From: Nostoc sp. PCC 7524
GTDB taxonomy: Bacteria; Cyanobacteriota; Cyanobacteriia; Cyanobacteriales; Nostocaceae
Direction of reading: 5' to 3'
DNA length: 64,000 nucleotides
Assembly: GCF_000316645.1 (NCBI RefSeq)
Contig: NC_019684.1
Coordinates: 4,431,001 to 4,495,000 of the forward strand
Shown here: positions 36,480-45,379 of the stretch, piece by piece
Layout: every line of letters begins with the position of its first letter
Position numbering within the stretch: position 1 is the stretch's first letter
Program-made: the position numbers and the translations under genes
Notes under the pieces: generated by a model
Database searches by the model: none
What the model saw: only the letters and a program-made list of their open reading frames with translations
What the model was told of the DNA's origin: nothing

Positions 36480-37463
36480 TTATGAGTTCGAGCCATTCGC
36501 TTGTGTATTGGTAGCAGTTGCTGTTACACCCACAGAGTAAGCATTGATTTCACGACTAGCAGTCCAGTCACGTAATGCTAGAACTGTAAAAGCCACTAAA
36601 GTACCCAAAAGAGCAGCTCCCACAGATTGGTGAGATACGGTTAGAGGCTCAACTTGCAAATGTAGCCTGAAAGTCGCAATTCCCAGCAAAATTTGTAAAA
36701 TTAACAAGATGCCAGCCATATTAGCCAACCGTCTCAAAGCTGGGTGTAGTGCTGGTGTCCGCCAGGAAATCAATACTACTGCCAAGGTTGCCACTGTTGG
36801 CGGTACTAAGCCAAAAATATGGCTATACATGACACCACAAAGTTGAGAACCTGCAAAACACTGATGTAGCGCCCAGCGAGAGCCGACTAAAGCACCTAAG
36901 AGACTTTGCAAGTAAACTAAAATCGCGGCAGTTAAACCTATCCACGGCAGTTTACCAACATTTCCTGTTCCCTGGTAGGGAGTCAGGGCGATGCCAACAA
37001 TCAGCAGAGTAGTGAAGAATAGCAACGCCGTTCCTAAGTGGGCAGTCACGATATCAAACCTTAACAATTCCGTAACAGTGAGTCCCCCTAAAATGCCTTG
37101 GAAGACGATGAGAAATAGGGCAAATGTCGAAGCCCAAGGCAACCAGTTTGGTAAAGCACGACGATGCCACCAAGATAAAACACAAAGGGCGATCGCACTC
37201 ACACCAATCAAACTTGCATCCAAGCGGTGAAACCATTCCAGGAAAACTTGGAGATTCATCTGTTTGGCTGGCACCAGTTCCCCATAACAAAGTGGCCAGT
37301 CTGGACAAGCCAGCCCAGCATTCATCACGCGGGTAGCACTGCCTATCGCCATCAAAATCAAGGTAGCTATACACATCCGCCATACCAAGCGACGAATCAC
37401 TTCCTTGGGCTTTTGCTGCTCTGCTGCCGATTCATTTTGTTGTTCTAGGACAAATTCATTCAT
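36480..37463 (-). CDS. ctaA: Heme A synthase
   Basis: CtaA oxidises the C8 methyl of heme O to a formyl group, giving heme A. The 327-residue protein has eight membrane spans in two four-helix halves. Heme-ligand histidines sit in EWFHRLDASLIG (~76-87), TAHLGTALLF (~140), HQCFAGSQLCG with a Cys pair (~204-214), and SHQSVGAALLG near the C-terminus. The paired Cys GLACPDWPLCYG in the first loop is also typical. The ATG at 37463 faces the ctaC start across 403 bp, which must contain the promoters for heme A synthesis and oxidase. Confidence 0.95.
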   Translation of the reverse strand: MNEFVLEQQNESAAEQQKPKEVIRRLVWRMCIATLILMAIGSATRVMNAGLACPDWPLCYGELVPAKQMNLQVFLEWFHRLDASLIGVSAIALCVLSWWHRRALPNWLPWASTFALFLIVFQGILGGLTVTELLRFDIVTAHLGTALLFFTTLLIVGIALTPYQGTGNVGKLPWIGLTAAILVYLQSLLGALVGSRWALHQCFAGSQLCGVMYSHIFGLVPPTVATLAVVLISWRTPALHPALRRLANMAGILLILQILLGIATFRLHLQVEPLTVSHQSVGAALLGTLVAFTVLALRDWTASREINAYSVGVTATATNTQANGSNS

Positions 37464-37866
37464 GAAGAATACCTTCAGCCCGCTATTGGTGAAGCTTCTA
37501 AAATTTCAATTTTCTTTACTGGCCCATCTCCACCCTAGCTTATAAAACAGGGTTGATTGATTGGCTGTTACTTAATACTTTGAATCACTCTAGCCATTAA
37601 TAGCCAGAAGCTTTAGGTATTTTTTAAGTTGTCAGGAATTGATGAATATTCATCAATTGGAGATTCCTAAATTTTCCTTAAATTTTCCTAATTATTTGAT
37701 ATCTACTTTTGACAAGTATCGAATACTTATCTTTTACTCAAGATTATTAATGTAATCGAAAAAATTAATAAAAATTTCAGACCTGCCGCTTCCATATCTA
37801 ATAGCCTAGACTACCGTAGTAAGTGAGCTGCTTTTAGATAACGTAATCAATTCATTTAAGTGAGCC
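37464..37866. promoter_or_regulatory. Divergent promoter region of ctaA and ctaCDE
   Basis: This 403-bp AT-rich region separates the start codons of ctaA and ctaC. I see no strong NtcA-type GTA-N8-TAC site and cannot place a promoter with confidence. The arrangement allows joint control of cofactor synthesis and oxidase genes. Confidence 0.5.
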
Positions 37867-38949
37867 GTGAAAATTCCAAGTTCCATCTGGACATTACTAA
37901 TTGGCATTGGGCTAACTCTGACAAGTCTGTGGTACGGTCAAAATCACGGTCTGTTGCCCACAGCCGCCTCGGAGGAAGCCGTGTTGGTAGACGGTCTATT
38001 CAATACAATGATGACCGTTTCAGCAGGTATATTTTTGATTGTTGAAGGTGTATTAATTTACTGTGCAGTTAAATATCGTCGGCGGGCTGGTGATCAAGAA
38101 GATGGCCCACCAATTGAGGGAAATGTACCTTTAGAAATACTCTGGACTGCGATCCCCGCCATTATTGTTATCGGTATTTCTGTCTACAGCTTTGAAGTTT
38201 ATAATGACATCGGTGGCTTTGATCCCCATGCCATTCATGAAGCCCCAATTATGCAGGAATCGATGACAATGCCTGGGGCTGCCATTGCCGCAACTTTAAA
38301 CGATACCCCTGCCACCAATGCACCCAACCTCAATCAAGAAAAATCTGATGAGGCCATGCAAGATCCAGCTACAGCCGCAGTCCGCAATGCTGATCAAATT
38401 CCGCAAAAGCAGAATGCCCCCGGTGTAGGTAGCGTTGCCCCAACTATTGGTGCTAGTCAGGATCGAGTTGGGCAACTACCGGAGTTAAAAGTTAATGTCA
38501 CTGGTTTGCAATACGCTTGGATTTTTACCTATCCCGAAACAGGTATTACCACTGGTGAACTGCACGTTCCCATTGGGCGAGAAGTGCAAATTAATATGAC
38601 AGCTAATGATGTTATACACGCTTTTTGGGTGCCAGAGTTTCGCCTGAAGCAAGATGCGATCCCCGGTAGGCAGAGTGAGATTCGCTTCACACCAAAAACA
38701 GAAGGCGACTATGCCCTCATCTGCGCTGAACTGTGCGGCCCCTATCACGGCGCGATGAGAACACAGGTAGTAGTTGAGTCACAAGCAGCATTTGAGAAAT
38801 GGATGCAAGAACAGGTAGCTGCCAATTCTGACATCCTCAAAGAAGCGATCGCTCTCAACGCAAATCACCAATCTCCAGATGAATTTCTTGCACCTTACAC
38901 CAAGGACATGGGAATTCACCCAGAAATGTTACATCACATTCACAAATAG
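37867..38949 (+). CDS. ctaC: Cytochrome c oxidase subunit II
   Basis: The CuA-bearing subunit that accepts electrons from soluble cytochrome c6 or plastocyanin. The 360 residues begin with a signal-anchor helix and a second span (~45-68). The CuA ligands are in CAELCGPYHGAM near 290-301, with the first His in VIHAFWVPEF and aromatic residues in LQYAWIFTYPE. Between the second span and the copper domain lies an unusually long Ala/Asn/Pro/Gln-rich insertion (~115-205). The start is GTG at 37867. It is the first gene of ctaC-ctaD-ctaE. Confidence 0.95.
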   Translation: MKIPSSIWTLLIGIGLTLTSLWYGQNHGLLPTAASEEAVLVDGLFNTMMTVSAGIFLIVEGVLIYCAVKYRRRAGDQEDGPPIEGNVPLEILWTAIPAIIVIGISVYSFEVYNDIGGFDPHAIHEAPIMQESMTMPGAAIAATLNDTPATNAPNLNQEKSDEAMQDPATAAVRNADQIPQKQNAPGVGSVAPTIGASQDRVGQLPELKVNVTGLQYAWIFTYPETGITTGELHVPIGREVQINMTANDVIHAFWVPEFRLKQDAIPGRQSEIRFTPKTEGDYALICAELCGPYHGAMRTQVVVESQAAFEKWMQEQVAANSDILKEAIALNANHQSPDEFLAPYTKDMGIHPEMLHHIHK

Positions 38950-38988
38950 TCAAAAACTCCACAGTCTACAGTTCAAAGTTACAACCCA

Positions 38989-39037
38989 TAACTAATGACT
39001 AATGACTATTGACCATTGACTATTGACTATTGACTCT
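38989..39037. repeat. STRR tract between ctaC and ctaD
   Basis: Tandem heptamers TAATGAC/TATTGAC occupy most of the 93-bp spacer between ctaC and ctaD and end five bases before the ctaD ATG. They are inside the operon and so present in its mRNA. Confidence 0.85.
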
Positions 39038-39042
39038 GAACC

Positions 39043-40761
39043 ATGACACAAGCTCAGTTACAAGAAACTGCCAACATTCCTGCTCAGATTGAAGAACCAG
39101 GAACCAGAAAATGGCAAGACTACTTTAGCTTCAATACCGATCACAAGGTCATTGGACTGCAATATCTAGTCACTGCGTTCATTTTTTACTGCATTGGCGG
39201 CGTTTTAGCTGACTTAGTGCGTACAGAACTGCGAACCCCAGAAGTAGATTTTGTCAGTCCAGAACTTTACAACAGCCTGTTTACATTGCACGCCACAATT
39301 ATGATTTTCTTGTGGATTGTGCCAGCTGGGGCAGGGTTTGCGAACTTTCTGATTCCCCTGATGATTGGGGCAAGAGATATGGCATTCCCTAGGCTGAATG
39401 CTGTAGCTTTTTGGCTCATCCCTCCAGCCGGATTGTTGCTGATTATCAGTTTAATTATTGGAGATGCCGCCGAAGCAGGTTGGACTTCCTACCCTCCCTT
39501 AAGTTTGGTGACAGGACAGGTAGGTGAGGGCATTTGGATTATGAGTGTCCTGTTGTTGGGTACATCGTCGATTTTGGGGGCGATAAATTTTCTCGTCACC
39601 CTGTTGAAGATGCGTGTCCCCAGTATGGGTGTTCATCAAATGCCCTTGTTCTGTTGGGCAATGTTGGCGACTTCCGCCTTGGTTTTACTGTCTACACCAG
39701 TATTAGCCGCCGGTTTGATTCTCCTGGCTTTTGACTTATTGGCAGGAACAACATTTTTTAACCCCTCTGGTGGCGGTGATCCGGTGGTTTACCAGCATAT
39801 GTTCTGGTTTTACTCCCACCCGGCAGTATATATCATGATTTTGCCGTTCTTTGGGGCAATTTCAGAGATTATTCCTATTCACTCCCGTAAACCAATTTTT
39901 GGTTATAAAGCGATCGCCTACTCATCTTTAGCCATCAGTTTTCTAGGGCTAATTGTTTGGGCGCACCATATGTTTACCAGTGGTATCCCCGGCTGGTTGC
40001 GGATGTTCTTTATGATCACTACCATGATCATTGCCGTACCTACAGGGATTAAAATTTTCAGCTGGTTAGCAACTATGTGGGGTGGCAAAATCCAGTTCAA
40101 CAGCCCCATGTTATTCGCGATGGGTTTCGTCGGGACTTTTGTCATCGGTGGGATTAGTGGCGTGATGTTGGCAGCCGTGCCTTTTGATATTCACGTCCAC
40201 GACACTTATTTTGTCGTCGCACACTTGCACTATGTGCTGTTTGGTGGTAGCGTCCTAGGAATTTTCGCCGCCATTTATCACTGGTTCCCGAAAATGACGG
40301 GACGGATGTTCAATGAGTTTTGGGGTAAAGTGCATTTTGCCTTGACAATTGTGGGTTTGAATATGACCTTCTTACCCATGCACAAACTAGGACTCATGGG
40401 GATGAATCGCCGTGTAGCGCAGTATGATCCCAAATTTGCCTTATTAAATGAAATTTGTACTTACGGCTCTTACATCCTGGCTGTTTCCACATTCCCCTTT
40501 ATCATCAACGCTATTTGGAGTTGGTTGTACGGCGAGAAAGCTGGCAATAATCCCTGGAAAGCACTCACCTTAGAGTGGATGACCACTTCACCACCAGCGA
40601 TTGAGAATTTTGAGACTCTGCCAGTATTGACCACAGGCCCCTACGATTATGGGGTACAACACGCACCTGCAAACGTCTCCCCATCAGAGAATCCTGTCTT
40701 CAGGGCTGATCCTGATGAGCCATATCCCAGCATCGAGTCCGATATAGAGACTAGAACCTAG
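39043..40761 (+). CDS. ctaD: Cytochrome c oxidase subunit I
   Basis: The catalytic subunit (572 residues, twelve spans) holding heme a and the heme a3-CuB centre where oxygen is reduced. Key motifs: LFTLHATIMIFLW with the heme a His, YSHPAVYIMILPFFG with the CuB His and cross-linked His-Tyr pair, VWAHHMFTSG with the two further CuB histidines, and HDTYFVVAHLHYVLFGG with the heme a3 and heme a ligands. Proton-channel residues of the A-type oxidases appear to be present. It follows ctaC by 93 bp and precedes ctaE by 117 bp. Confidence 0.97.
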   Translation: MTQAQLQETANIPAQIEEPGTRKWQDYFSFNTDHKVIGLQYLVTAFIFYCIGGVLADLVRTELRTPEVDFVSPELYNSLFTLHATIMIFLWIVPAGAGFANFLIPLMIGARDMAFPRLNAVAFWLIPPAGLLLIISLIIGDAAEAGWTSYPPLSLVTGQVGEGIWIMSVLLLGTSSILGAINFLVTLLKMRVPSMGVHQMPLFCWAMLATSALVLLSTPVLAAGLILLAFDLLAGTTFFNPSGGGDPVVYQHMFWFYSHPAVYIMILPFFGAISEIIPIHSRKPIFGYKAIAYSSLAISFLGLIVWAHHMFTSGIPGWLRMFFMITTMIIAVPTGIKIFSWLATMWGGKIQFNSPMLFAMGFVGTFVIGGISGVMLAAVPFDIHVHDTYFVVAHLHYVLFGGSVLGIFAAIYHWFPKMTGRMFNEFWGKVHFALTIVGLNMTFLPMHKLGLMGMNRRVAQYDPKFALLNEICTYGSYILAVSTFPFIINAIWSWLYGEKAGNNPWKALTLEWMTTSPPAIENFETLPVLTTGPYDYGVQHAPANVSPSENPVFRADPDEPYPSIESDIETRT

Positions 40762-40816
40762 GAAGAAGCAGAGGCGCAAGGGAGCAGGGGAGCAGAGGAG
40801 AATAAATATTACCTAA

Positions 40817-40867
40817 TCCCCCATCCCCAGTCCCCAGTCCCCAATCCCCAGTCCCCAATCCCCAATC
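40817..40867. repeat. STRR tract between ctaD and ctaE
   Basis: About seven heptamers CCCCAGT/CCCCAAT in tandem lie between the ctaD stop and the ctaE start. They are the complement-type of the GGGGATT/GGGGACT repeats near 31.0 and 56.1 kb. Confidence 0.9.
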
Positions 40868-40878
40868 TATTAAAATTC

Positions 40879-41499
40879 ATGCAAAGTCAAACTATTGACC
40901 CAGCGAAAACGGAACTGAATCACCACCACACAACGGCAGTTGCTCATCATGAAGAACATCCCGATCACCGTCTGTTTGGGATATTTGTTTTCTTGATTGC
41001 AGAAGGAATGATTTTTATGGGGTTGTTCGGAGCTTATCTAGCTTTCCGTTCAACTTTACCTGTGTGGCCGCCAGCCGGAACACCAGATTTAGAACTACTT
41101 CTACCTGGAGTTAACACTGTCAATCTGATTGCCAGCAGTTTTGTCATGCACAATGCCGACACTGCCATCAAAAAGAATGATACCAAGGGTATGCGTATCT
41201 GGTTGGCAATTACTGCCGTGATGGGTGCGATTTTCTTAGTAGGACAGGTTTACGAATACACGCATTTAGAATTTGGTCTGACGACTAATTTATTTGCCAG
41301 TGCATTCTATGTGTTGACTGGGTTTCACGGTTTACACGTCACTATCGGCGTTTTAGCGATTGTAGCTGTGTTGTGGCGATCGCGCTCTCCCGGTCACTAC
41401 AGTAGCGAAAAACACTTTGGTGTAGAAGCTGCGGAAATCTACTGGCACTTTGTTGACGTAATTTGGATTATTTTGTTCGGATTACTGTATTTACTGTAG
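40879..41499 (+). CDS. ctaE: Cytochrome c oxidase subunit III
   Basis: Subunit III (206 residues, five predicted spans), which stabilises the oxidase and its proton uptake. The family motifs FLIAEGMIFMGLFGAYLAFR, FYVLTGFHGLHVTIG and EIYWHFVDVIWIILFGLLYL are all present. An N-terminal His-rich cytoplasmic segment (HHHTTAVAHHEEH) precedes the first span. It is the last gene of the operon and is followed by a textbook terminator. Confidence 0.96.
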   Translation: MQSQTIDPAKTELNHHHTTAVAHHEEHPDHRLFGIFVFLIAEGMIFMGLFGAYLAFRSTLPVWPPAGTPDLELLLPGVNTVNLIASSFVMHNADTAIKKNDTKGMRIWLAITAVMGAIFLVGQVYEYTHLEFGLTTNLFASAFYVLTGFHGLHVTIGVLAIVAVLWRSRSPGHYSSEKHFGVEAAEIYWHFVDVIWIILFGLLYLL

Positions 41500-41546
41500 G
41501 TATTCTTTATTAGTTGTTCACTCCACGCGGACAACTTAAAATTCTG

Positions 41547-41568
41547 CCCCCCCTCTGGGGGTTTTTTT
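41547..41568 (+). terminator. Rho-independent terminator of ctaCDE
   Basis: CCCCC, loop TCT, GGGGG, then seven T residues at 41562-41568, about 50 bp after the ctaE stop. This is a compact GC-rich hairpin plus T-run. Confidence 0.92.
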
Positions 41569-41684
41569 ATCGTAAATTCAAGGGTTTAAGACCCTTCGTC
41601 TACACTTAGTATCGGTTGAGTTAGGGTTTAAATCCCCGACTCCAACTGTCTGTAATTTTGAAGTAATGAGTCATAAGTACTGGG

Positions 41685-41716
41685 TATTACTCATTACTCA
41701 CTACTCATTACTCATT
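41685..41716. repeat. STRR tract TACTCAT
   Basis: Four to five tandem TTACTCA heptamers end at the stop codon of the WD40 gene (minus strand). Confidence 0.8.
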
Positions 41717-42786
41717 TAATTACGCACCAAGATCGCTGGATTACCCCAAATATTTACTATCCCATCAAATCCGCCACTAGCCAGCATTTGTCCATCACGA
41801 CTAAAAGCGATCGCACTCACCCAATCACTATGTCCAATCAGTGTAGTTAATAACTTCCCTGTGGTCACATCCCACACTTTAATTCCATCTCTACCAGCAC
41901 TGGCTAGAATTCTGCCATTGGGGTTAATTGCGATCGCATTTACCCAATTGTTGTGTCCGGTGAGGGTGTAGACTGGTTGTTCAGAGGTGAGATTCCACAG
42001 TTTGATAGTGCGATCGCGACTGGCACTAACTAAATTTTGCCCATCGGGTGTAAAGGCAGCATTCGTAATAGCATCAGAATGTGCCGTAAATGCCCGAATT
42101 AATTTCCCGGTATTTAAATTCCATAATTTAATCACGCCTCTTTTGTCGCCACTAGCGATAGTCTGACCATCAGGACTCATCGCTAATGTATAAATCGTAT
42201 TATCGAAGCGGACTAGGGTAGCTAGTGGGCGTTGCTGGAGTAAATCCCACATCCGAATTCCATCTAAAGCACCACTGACAAGCACTTTACTGTCAGGAGA
42301 TACAGCCAAGGACAAGACACTAGCACCATGTCCCACAAAAGAACGTGTAAATTTATTATTTTTGAGATTCCATAGATTAATTGTGTGATCACTACCACTA
42401 CTGGCTAAAGTTTGTCCATCTGGGGAAATTACCAAAGATTCCACAGTGTTGGTATGGGCTTTGTTAATATCACCTACTTTTTTGCCAGTGATGGGGTTCC
42501 ACATTCGGATTATCCCCTCATTGTAAGCACCACCACTAACCAGAGTTTGACCATCTGGACTAAAGGCTAAAGATTTTACGGTTCCTCGATGTGCCATGAG
42601 GCTGTGGATGAGGCGGGGATCAGTAAATACTCCGGTTGCTTCTGGAGAGCTGACGACTGGGTTAGCATAAGCAGGCTTAATTTTTAACTCTTGCCAGAGG
42701 CTAATCGGTAGAGCGATCGCTGCAATGTATACCAAAATCAAATATGGGCGTAAACCATAGCCTCCATCGGTTCCCTGACTCCTCAC
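41716..42786 (-). CDS. Exported or anchored seven-bladed WD40 repeat protein
   Basis: A 356-residue protein with an N-terminal hydrophobic stretch (~14-30, LILVYIAAIALPISLW), then seven WD40 repeats from ~65 to the end, each with GH...SPDGQ.L.SG..D..I..WN (for example AFSPDGQTLVSGG, IKLWNLTSEQ). Seven blades make one closed propeller, a protein-interaction platform. The N-terminal segment could be an uncleaved anchor or a signal peptide. The partner is unknown. It converges on ctaE and appears monocistronic. Confidence 0.85.
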   Translation of the reverse strand: MRSQGTDGGYGLRPYLILVYIAAIALPISLWQELKIKPAYANPVVSSPEATGVFTDPRLIHSLMAHRGTVKSLAFSPDGQTLVSGGAYNEGIIRMWNPITGKKVGDINKAHTNTVESLVISPDGQTLASSGSDHTINLWNLKNNKFTRSFVGHGASVLSLAVSPDSKVLVSGALDGIRMWDLLQQRPLATLVRFDNTIYTLAMSPDGQTIASGDKRGVIKLWNLNTGKLIRAFTAHSDAITNAAFTPDGQNLVSASRDRTIKLWNLTSEQPVYTLTGHNNWVNAIAINPNGRILASAGRDGIKVWDVTTGKLLTTLIGHSDWVSAIAFSRDGQMLASGGFDGIVNIWGNPAILVRN

Positions 42787-42900
42787 TGTTCTTCCTCACC
42801 TAATTCAATAAACTGATCAGTAGTTATTAGTCATTAGTTTAGTAGGCAATAGGCAGTAGTTTTTCTCCTCTACACCTCTATTCTCCACTCCCTATCTTCC

Positions 42901-43221
42901 TTAAGAACGAGGTTTCTTCTTATTCACAGTCAACATGGGCAACGTTGGACTAGATGAACGAGAAGGCAAGTAATGTTGTACTACAGGCTCTTCCTCTATG
43001 GGAGGACGCTGTTGGCTGCTACGCCACAGCTTAAAGGCGAGGGTAAAGCCTGCTGTTCCCAAACCAACAGCGAACAATGACCAGCTATCATCTAACCCAC
43101 CGATGAGAGCATCTACTACGCCCATCGTGATCAATACACTAATGATGGGTTCTTTTCTGTAGGCTGACTTCAAAAAACGAGGTAATACAGCATTCATCAC
43201 AGCTTGGTTTGTCCTGTTCAC
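42901..43221 (-). CDS. Hypothetical small membrane protein
   Basis: I do not recognise a family. The 106 residues contain two moderately hydrophobic stretches (about 27-42 and 47-64, the second SWSLFAVGLGTAGFTLAFKL) and a basic Pro/Ser-rich C-terminal tail ending in KKKPRS. The start ATG at 43221 is reasonable. It lies upstream of the WD40 gene by 114 bp on the same strand, but a heptamer tract separates them. Confidence 0.6.
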   Translation of the reverse strand: MNRTNQAVMNAVLPRFLKSAYRKEPIISVLITMGVVDALIGGLDDSWSLFAVGLGTAGFTLAFKLWRSSQQRPPIEEEPVVQHYLPSRSSSPTLPMLTVNKKKPRS

Positions 43222-43445
43222 CTTTTATATCAATTTACCTAGAATACCTAACCAGGGAATTGTTCTCTATAAACAAGGCACTTTACAAAGATTATAATTT
43301 TCTTAAGTATGAGAGTACGTATAGTAATTGGCTCTATTGCATAAAGTTTTTGCAAGTTTAAGATATCACTAACCCTCTCTAGTGTGCCTCATATTGATCA
43401 AGAAAAACTCCTGTGAGGTATTTCATTATTAATGAATACAGTCAA

Positions 43446-43474
43446 AACCAGCTGGATGTTCCAGCTGGTTAAAA
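43446..43474 (-). terminator. Terminator of the Hli gene
   Basis: AACCAGCTGGA and TCCAGCTGGTT form a perfect 11-bp stem around a three-base loop. It lies about 40 bp beyond the hli stop codon (43513, minus strand), and TTTTG follows the stem on that strand. Confidence 0.75.
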
Positions 43475-43512
43475 CTCTTCTAATTACTAGCTTACAACTT
43501 CAACACTAAGAA

Positions 43513-43683
43513 CTACTTAAGGCCAAGCCAAGAGAGAACACCTTGATTGGTAACATATTCAATCACTACCATCAACAGAAAGCCAATCATGGCAGCTCGA
43601 CCATTCAAGCGTTCAGCATATTCATTAAAGCCAAATTTCGGCTCCTCTAGTTTGGGGGTGACAGTAGGTTGTGTTTGTGACAT
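43513..43683 (-). CDS. High light-inducible protein (one-helix chlorophyll-binding family)
   Basis: A 56-residue Hli/SCP protein. It has the chlorophyll-binding helix signature ERLNGRAAMIGFLLMVVIEY, preceded by a charged FGFNEYA segment, and a short lumenal end. Such proteins protect chlorophyll and photosystem assembly intermediates under light stress. I chose the ATG at 43683 (MSQTQPTV), which has AGAGG upstream; a start eight codons earlier at 43707 is open. It is its own transcription unit. Confidence 0.9.
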   Translation of the reverse strand: MSQTQPTVTPKLEEPKFGFNEYAERLNGRAAMIGFLLMVVIEYVTNQGVLSWLGLK

Positions 43684-43993
43684 CTTTGAAAAACCTCTTT
43701 TCGGCAAACGGGACTTGATAACGAGTTTTGAGCTGATTGCAAAGCTTGAAGGACAAGATAACTGGAAAAATCTAGTAGCTCCTTCATTAAAGAGCTTTGC
43801 AAAGGCTTTTTAACAATTTGTAATTATTCTTTATATATTGTAGAAATAATGCAGCAATCGTCAAGGGTCAGTGCTTTGAGGCTTAATTAATTTCAATTGG
43901 GAAACCTAATGTTGTAGATAGCTATCCCTAATACGGAAGTGTCAGTCTCAGACTGGCAGGCTAAATTAAACAAAAATTTATCTGAGGCGTTAC

Positions 43994-45085
43994 ATGGAAA
44001 TCGGCGTTCCCAAAGAGACTAAAGATCAAGAGTTCAGAGTAGGTTTAAGTCCTTCTAGTGTGCGGGTATTGCGAGAAAATGGTCACACTATTTTCGTTGA
44101 GACTCAAGCTGGTAGTGGTGCTGGGTTTACAGATGAGGATTATCAAAGTGCAGGGGCTGAGATTGTCTCTACAGCAGAAGCGGTTTGGAATCGAGAGCTA
44201 GTTGTTAAAGTTAAAGAACCACTGGCTAGTGAGTATAAATTTTTGCGAAAAGAGCAGATATTGTTTACTTATCTGCATTTGGCAGCCGATCGCAAATTAA
44301 CAGAGAATTTAATTGATTCTGGCACTTGTGCGATCGCCTACGAAACCGTAGAGCTACCTGGAGCTAACAGACTTCCTCTGCTTACCCCTATGAGCATCAT
44401 CGCCGGTAGACTAGCCGTACAATTTGGCGCACGCTACTTGGAACGTCAGCAAGGTGGTAGAGGTGTACTTTTGGGTGGTGTTCCTGGAGTAAAACCAGGC
44501 ACAGTAGTAATTTTAGGTGGTGGTGTAGTTGGTACAGAAGCCGCCAGAATTGCTATAGGCATGGGTGCGGCGGTACAAATTTTAGATGTTAACGTTGAGC
44601 GTTTATCTTATTTAGAAACTTTATTTGGTTCTAGAGTTGAATTGCTTTACAGTAACTCTGCCCATATTGAAGCGGCTGTGAAAGAAGCGGATTTACTGAT
44701 TGGTGCTGTTTTAGTATTAGGACGCAGAGCGCCAATTCTAGTCAATCGTGAATTGGTTAAACAAATGCACCCCGGTTCTGTAATTGTTGACGTTGCCGTT
44801 GATCAAGGTGGTTGTGTGGAAACCTTACACGCGACATCTCACACTCAACCAACATATATAGAAGAGGGTGTAGTACATTACGGCGTTCCCAATATGCCAG
44901 GAGCAGTACCTTGGACAGCCACCCAAGCACTTAATAACAGTACACTACCTTATGTTGTGCAGTTGGCGAATTTAGGAATTAAAGCATTAGATGTCAACCC
45001 AGCTTTAGCTAAGGGTTTAAATGTCCGGAATCATCGCTTAGTTCACCCGGCTGTGCAAGAGGTTTTTCCTGATTTAGTGAGTTAA
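43994..45085 (+). CDS. ald: Alanine dehydrogenase
   Basis: Ald interconverts L-alanine and pyruvate plus ammonia with NAD. The 363 residues open with MEIGVPKETKDQEFRVGLSP (substrate-site Arg and Lys region). The Rossmann motif GGGVVGTEAARIAIGMGA is near 176-193, the DVAVDQGGC motif near 269, and the HYGVPNMPGAVPWTAT segment near 298. It is full length and monocistronic. In heterocyst-forming cyanobacteria Ald helps metabolise alanine made during diazotrophic growth (family knowledge). It is the last conserved-looking gene before the restriction cassette. Confidence 0.95.
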   Translation: MEIGVPKETKDQEFRVGLSPSSVRVLRENGHTIFVETQAGSGAGFTDEDYQSAGAEIVSTAEAVWNRELVVKVKEPLASEYKFLRKEQILFTYLHLAADRKLTENLIDSGTCAIAYETVELPGANRLPLLTPMSIIAGRLAVQFGARYLERQQGGRGVLLGGVPGVKPGTVVILGGGVVGTEAARIAIGMGAAVQILDVNVERLSYLETLFGSRVELLYSNSAHIEAAVKEADLLIGAVLVLGRRAPILVNRELVKQMHPGSVIVDVAVDQGGCVETLHATSHTQPTYIEEGVVHYGVPNMPGAVPWTATQALNNSTLPYVVQLANLGIKALDVNPALAKGLNVRNHRLVHPAVQEVFPDLVS

Positions 45086-45150
45086 GATTTTTGCAATTCT
45101 GCCAAACTGAAGTTTGCAGTTCCACTAAACTTAACTGTGTTCGCGTAGCT

Positions 45151-45195
45151 TCCTGTAGGTTAATACATTGTGATAAAACATCAACCTACAGGAAA
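45151..45195. repeat. 12-bp perfect inverted repeat after ald
   Basis: TTCCTGTAGGTT (45151-45162) is perfectly complementary to AACCTACAGGAA (45184-45195), with a 21-nt loop. It lies 66 bp after the ald stop and 185 bp before the methyltransferase. No T-run follows, so a terminator is possible but not typical; it also marks the left side of the restriction cassette. Confidence 0.7.
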
Positions 45196-45379
45196 TCCTT
45201 TAACTGTTCAGATTCAGAATTTTACTTTTAATTTGCTGCATTTATATAATCTTATAATTAAGATTTGAAATATTGCTCCACTTACTTCAAGCAAAAATTA
45301 TAATCTGTCATAGTACATTATTTGGTATATTAATTATGTAGATAATAAATTATTGACTTCACTGAACTATTGAATAAAG

